NCBI GenBank assembly: GCA_900543085.1
Contig: UQQF01000008.1
Coordinates: forward strand, 5,047 to 69,046
Reading direction: 5' to 3'
DNA length: 64,000 bases
Origin: an uncultured Eubacteriales bacterium
Lineage (GTDB): Bacteria; Bacillota; Clostridia; Oscillospirales; Oscillospiraceae
A program made the translations under genes and the position numbers. Below the pieces are notes generated by a model, which saw only the letters and a program-made list of their open reading frames with translations, was not told the origin of the DNA and did no database searches. The first letter of the stretch is position 1, and each line of letters starts with the position of its first letter. This document shows positions 61,051-64,000 of the stretch, one piece after another.

Positions 61051-61852
61051 GCTTTTAGCCCTCGCCCTCGCACTTTTGCTCGCCTTTACGCTCGCCGCGT
61101 GCGGCGACTCGTTTGAAAGCGCCATGGTCCGCGCCCTGCGCGAGATGCAGGACGTGGAGAGCGTCCACGCCGATATGCAGCTCGACATGTCCTTCGGCGT
61201 AGACGTGCTCGGCGAGAGCACTTCCATGGACATAGCGATGGACATGGCCATGGACACCGCCGGCGACCTGACCAGCGGTGAGCTTACCATGACCATGCTC
61301 GGTTTTCCCATAACCGCTGCCTATATAGTAGCCAAGGACGGAGACGCCTATGACCTCTATACCTCCGTGGACGGCGGAGAGACCTGGCAGAGCCAGCTGG
61401 ATCTGAGCGGGGAACAGCTCATGAACGGGGAGAACCGCTACAACCTGGGTACCGACGCGGGAGCTATGGTCAGCTTCTACCTCGAGTTCGCCTCCAACTT
61501 CGGCGAGGCGGTTGACGAGACGCTCGACGGCGTGGACTGCGTCCGCTATGACGGGGTGTTCCCCGGCGCGCAGCTCACGGAGGCGCTGGCCATGTCCGGA
61601 GGCTCCGGCTTTGCCGAGGTGCCTGAGGGCACTTCGCTGCCCGACGCGCCGATATCCTTCTGGCTGGACAAGGACAGCGGCCTGCCCAGGCGCATCAGCC
61701 TGGACATGACCGACGCCATGGGTCAGTACATGACCGGCCTGCTCGCCGACTCCGGCGTCAGCGCCGACGCCATGAGCGTGGAAAACATCGGAGTCACGGT
61801 CGACCTGAGCGAGTATAACAGCGCCCAGCCCATGACACCGCCTGCCGTGTAA
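61034..61852 (+). CDS. Lipoprotein, LppX/DUF6612-like, last gene of the V-ATPase operon
   Basis: A 272-residue lipoprotein: signal peptide with lipobox LAAC (Cys 23), then a fold with MQDVESVHADMQLDMSFGVD and paired strands SMDIAMDMAMDTAGDLTSGELTM (over two segments), a pattern seen in LolA/LppX-like extracellular proteins of Clostridia. Function unknown. Its ATG lies inside ntpD with GAAGGGAG upstream, so translation is coupled to the ATPase, an unusual partnership. A membrane-surface role linked to energisation is only a guess. Confidence 0.85.
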   Translation: MRRLNKLLALALALLLAFTLAACGDSFESAMVRALREMQDVESVHADMQLDMSFGVDVLGESTSMDIAMDMAMDTAGDLTSGELTMTMLGFPITAAYIVAKDGDAYDLYTSVDGGETWQSQLDLSGEQLMNGENRYNLGTDAGAMVSFYLEFASNFGEAVDETLDGVDCVRYDGVFPGAQLTEALAMSGGSGFAEVPEGTSLPDAPISFWLDKDSGLPRRISLDMTDAMGQYMTGLLADSGVSADAMSVENIGVTVDLSEYNSAQPMTPPAV

Positions 61853-61859
61853 GAAAAAG

Positions 61860-61901
61860 CCCGGAACCCGAGCCGGACGGCTTCGGGTTCCGGGATTTTT
61901 T
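61860..61901 (+). terminator. Terminator of the V-ATPase operon
   Basis: CCCGGAACCCGA (61860-61871) pairs with TCGGGTTCCGGG (61883-61894), then ATTTTTT (61895-61901). The convergent LysR-type gene ends within it. Confidence 0.9.
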
Positions 61902-62784
61902 ATCTGCGCGCTCCGGCGAGGAGCCTGGACAGAGCGTAGTCCGTGAAGCGCCCGGCGGCGGGGCTCTGCTCGCCGCGCGGCTGGTACGCGGCGCCTATCT
62001 CGACGGTGTACGGCGGGTCTATGGGCAGCAGCACCGTGCGGCCCGAGCCGTCCACGTCCTTGGCGAGCAGGGTGTTCACCAGCGCCACGCCCAGCCCCGC
62101 CCCGACGAGGGAGAGCGCGCCGTATATGTCCGAGGTCGACGCTCTCCGCCGCACGCTTATGCCGCGCTCGGCCAGGAAGCGGGAGTTGTCCGTCTCCTCG
62201 CCGGGCGAGATGTCTATGTACGCCTCGTTTGCAAGCTCCGCGGCGGGGTAGCTTTCCCGGTTCGCCAGCGGGTGGTTGGCCGGGAGCCAGACGGCCAGGC
62301 TGTCCGAGGTCAGCGGCGTCCAGGCGTGCGCGCCGGAGCGGCGGCTCATGATGCAGAAATCGGCCTCGTGCCGCTCCAGCATACCGCTCAATACGCTGCT
62401 CGTGCCTTCGACCAGCTCTATCTCCACGCCCGGGTGCTCGCCGGAGAAGCCCGTGACCGCCTCGGTCAGCACGGGGTAGTAGGCCGGATAGGACATACCC
62501 ACGCGCACGCGGCCGGTCTCCAGTCCGCGCACCTGCGCCGCGAGCTGGCGGCAGCTCTCGCCCCAGCGCGTCAGCTCGCGCATCGAACCCAGCAGCAGCG
62601 TGCACTCGCGCGTCGGCTCCACCCCGGCGCGGGAGCGGTTCAGCAGCCGGAAGCCAAGCTCGTCCTCCAGCGAGAGTATCATCCGGCTCATGCCGGACAC
62701 CGTGTAGCCCAGCCTCTCCGCCGCAGCCGAGAGACTGCCCAGCTCCACCGCGAGCAGCAGCGCCGCACACTTGGCCGTGTCCAT
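61900..62784 (-). CDS. LysR-family regulator, divergent from an EamA exporter
   Basis: A 294-residue regulator: HTH (AALLLAVELGSLSAAAERLG, YTVSGMSRMILSLEDELGF) and effector domain from GRVRVGMSYPAYYPVLTEAV. ATG 62782-62784 follows AGGGGGC on this strand. It faces the EamA gene across 101 bases that hold an ACTTG-N9-CAAGT palindrome, the usual LysR arrangement for controlling the divergent gene and itself. Confidence 0.93.
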   Translation of the reverse strand: MDTAKCAALLLAVELGSLSAAAERLGYTVSGMSRMILSLEDELGFRLLNRSRAGVEPTRECTLLLGSMRELTRWGESCRQLAAQVRGLETGRVRVGMSYPAYYPVLTEAVTGFSGEHPGVEIELVEGTSSVLSGMLERHEADFCIMSRRSGAHAWTPLTSDSLAVWLPANHPLANRESYPAAELANEAYIDISPGEETDNSRFLAERGISVRRRASTSDIYGALSLVGAGLGVALVNTLLAKDVDGSGRTVLLPIDPPYTVEIGAAYQPRGEQSPAAGRFTDYALSRLLAGARR

Positions 62785-62798
62785 TTTTATGCCCCCTT

Positions 62799-62832
62799 AC
62801 TTGACGATTACGCAAGTTAACTGTGATATATT
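62799..62832. promoter_or_regulatory. LysR-type operator and EamA promoter
   Basis: ACTTG (62799-62803), nine bases, CAAGT (62813-62817): an inverted repeat fitting the LysR T-N11-A form. It overlaps TTGACG (62801-62806), the likely -35 of the EamA gene, with GATATA or TATATT (62825-62832) as -10. Confidence 0.6.
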
Positions 62833-62885
62833 CGCTATTTACTCAAAGTATATCAAGGAGTAAACTGCTGTCAAGGGGTGAAGGT

Positions 62886-63776
62886 ATGAAGACAAGGCTC
62901 TCCCGGCGGGGCAGCGAGGCGCTGCTTGCCGCCGTTATAGTGGCCAGGAGCACTTCGCTGCTGCTGTTGAAGTTGGGATTGGCGGACATGGGCACGTTCA
63001 CGCTTATGGCGCTGCGCTTCACCACGGCGGGAGCGATACTGCTCTTGCTGTTCCACAGGCGCATCCGCGCGGCCGGGCGGGCCGCCTCGCTGCGGGGCAT
63101 GGCCATAGGCGCGGTGTTCTTCGCCGTCCTGGCCAGCGAGTCCACGGCGCTGCGGTTCACGGCGACGTCCATGACTTCGTTTCTGGAGAACACAGCCGTG
63201 GTCATAGTGCCGCTGCTGCTGGCGGCGTTCACGCGCAGAGCGCCCGGCGCGGTGTCGATGCTCAGCGCGGCGCTGAGCGTCGCCGGGGTGGCGCTGCTCA
63301 CGCTGCGCTCCGGCGTGGGAGGCTTCGGACCGGGCGAGTGCATCTGTGTGCTGACCGCGCTGCTGTATGCCTGCGCCATCATCACCACCGACCGCATGAG
63401 CCACTCCGGCTGCGACACGCTGGCGATGGGCATAGCCCAGGTGTGCACGATAGCCGTCCTGGCGTGGGCCACGGCACTGATATTCGAGGAACCAACCCTC
63501 CCGGCGAGGGCGCGCGACTGGGGGATAATACTCGCCCTGGCCGTCGTGTGCACCGTCTTCGGCTTCACGCTACAGCCCGTGGCGCAGAGCGGGACTACGG
63601 CGGAGCGAGCGGCCATGTTCTGCGCGCTCAGCCCCCTGAGCGCGAGCGCGCTGGGCGTGATATTCCTGGACGAGCAGCTGGGACTGACCGGGGTGTGCGG
63701 CGCGGCGCTCATCCTCTGCGGCATACTGCTGCCGAACATCCTCGCGCTGCGCCATCGCCGCACGAATGGTGCGTGA
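62886..63776 (+). CDS. EamA/DMT-superfamily exporter
   Basis: A 296-residue transporter with about ten helices in two EamA repeats (TFTLMALRFTTAGAILLLLF in the first; MFCALSPLSASALGVIFLDEQ in the second). Likely exports an amino acid or other metabolite under control of the divergent LysR protein. ATG 62886 is chosen with AAGGGGTGAAGG just upstream; the frame from 62823 lies in the promoter. No substrate can be named. Confidence 0.9.
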   Translation: MKTRLSRRGSEALLAAVIVARSTSLLLLKLGLADMGTFTLMALRFTTAGAILLLLFHRRIRAAGRAASLRGMAIGAVFFAVLASESTALRFTATSMTSFLENTAVVIVPLLLAAFTRRAPGAVSMLSAALSVAGVALLTLRSGVGGFGPGECICVLTALLYACAIITTDRMSHSGCDTLAMGIAQVCTIAVLAWATALIFEEPTLPARARDWGIILALAVVCTVFGFTLQPVAQSGTTAERAAMFCALSPLSASALGVIFLDEQLGLTGVCGAALILCGILLPNILALRHRRTNGA

Positions 63777-63809
63777 AAGCGCGCCGAAGCATAGAATGAC
63801 CCCCGTCGG

Positions 63810-64000
63810 CGTCGTCGCAAGCTGCATATCCTTCACTCCCGGCTGAAGCCGAGAGCTCAGTCATTCCGCTGCTCCTCCTCTCCCACGAAGTGCATTCTGC
63901 ACTTCGTGGGTTCCATAGGCGACCGATGGAGATCGGCGCTGCGCTTCGTCGTTGCAAGCTGCATATCCTTCGCTTCGTCGTCGCAAGCTGCATATCCTTC
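63810..64000. repeat. Repeated CGTCGTYGCAAGCTGCATAT unit, tandem at the window edge
   Basis: A 25-base unit beginning CGTCGTCGCAAGCTGCATAT and ending CCTTC occurs at 63810-63834 and, identically, at 63976-64000. Between them, two 29-base units (63942-63970 and 63971-63999) are in direct tandem and differ at one base. The array continues past the window. Short frames on the minus strand across it look like artefacts. Confidence 0.75.
63882..63948. repeat. Modular intergenic hairpin repeat, copy C (partial)
   Basis: CCCACGAAGTGCA (63882-63894), TTC, TGCACTTCGTGGG (63898-63910) is followed by TCCAT/ATGGA (63912-63930) and the box ending CGGCGCTGCGCTTCG. The 29 bases 63920-63948 match copy A 18879-18907 at 26 positions. 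The later modules of copies A and B are replaced here by the tandem unit. Confidence 0.65.

Noticed and set aside
63570..63993. Small minus-strand ORFs over the terminal repeats
   Set aside because: They start within the repeated 25-29 base unit, have no conserved content, and overlap the EamA gene end; most likely repeat artefacts.
63942..64000. CRISPR array
   Set aside because: The 29-base units are directly adjacent with no spacers between them, and no cas gene is present.

Overview
The window is GC-rich, densely packed DNA from a spore-forming, anaerobic member of the Clostridia, most likely the Oscillospirales. That placement is inferred from gene content and was not tested by a search. 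The evidence is a SpoIID homologue, the eukaryote-like prolyl-tRNA synthetase, a V-type ATPase in place of an F-type one, a type 1B (NAD-linked) dihydroorotate dehydrogenase with PyrK, corrinoid methyl-transfer genes, and Gram-positive style lipoproteins and SLH domains. Nearly every promoter can be read as a sigma-A type -35/-10 pair, and most transcription units end in strong hairpins.

Layout. 1-3.2 kb: the end of a lipoprotein gene, a small DUF378 membrane protein and proS. 3.3-13.3 kb: one nine-gene operon (pyrC-carA-carB-pyrK-pyrD-pyrF-pyrE-pyrB-pyrI) encoding the whole pathway from bicarbonate and glutamine to UMP. 13.3-15.4 kb: spoIID and a divergent membrane protein. 15.4-20 kb: rpmH-rnpA-yidD-yidC-jag-acpP followed by a ParB/Noc-type gene; this is the usual origin-proximal cluster, but dnaA, mnmE, mnmG and rsmG are missing. 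20-23 kb: a ferrous-iron uptake operon (two FeoA-like proteins, FeoB, a Cys-rich FeoB partner) with two copies of a shared operator. 23.2-29.2 kb: a LacI regulator, a sugar ABC transporter without its ATPase, and malQ. 29.2-30.7 kb: a hexapeptide acetyltransferase and a polysaccharide deacetylase. 30.7-33.9 kb: an XRE regulator divergent from a large mosaic SLH surface protein. 34.2-39.8 kb: a corrinoid methyl-transfer cluster (homocysteine methyltransferase, RACo-type activator, GNAT, DUF2284, and a methyltransferase-corrinoid protein fusion). 39.9-42.8 kb: a YgjP-type metallopeptidase, a BaiE-like dehydratase and an NSS transporter. 43.2-46.7 kb: a phosphoribosyltransferase, tadA, mntP, a PAP2 phosphatase and a LysR regulator. 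46.9-50 kb: a TAXI-type TRAP transporter. 50-52.1 kb: ispE and a phosphoglycerate mutase. 52.2-61.9 kb: a nine-subunit V-ATPase operon ending in a lipoprotein gene. 61.9-63.8 kb: a LysR regulator divergent from an EamA exporter. 63.8-64 kb: repeats running off the window edge.

Most worth following up: (i) a family of modular intergenic repeats at about 18.8, 33.9 and 63.9 kb, whose hairpin stems differ while loops and linkers are kept, with compensatory changes; (ii) the corrinoid methyl-transfer cluster with its fused methyltransferase-corrinoid protein, which could move methyl groups from an unknown donor to homocysteine; (iii) a stand-alone protein resembling the bile-acid 7alpha-dehydratase BaiE that keeps all the residues I recall as catalytic; (iv) the surface protein at 31.2 kb, whose AT-rich 5' part looks foreign and is grafted onto native GC-rich SLH modules. 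I saw no tRNA, rRNA, CRISPR array, insertion sequence or prophage.
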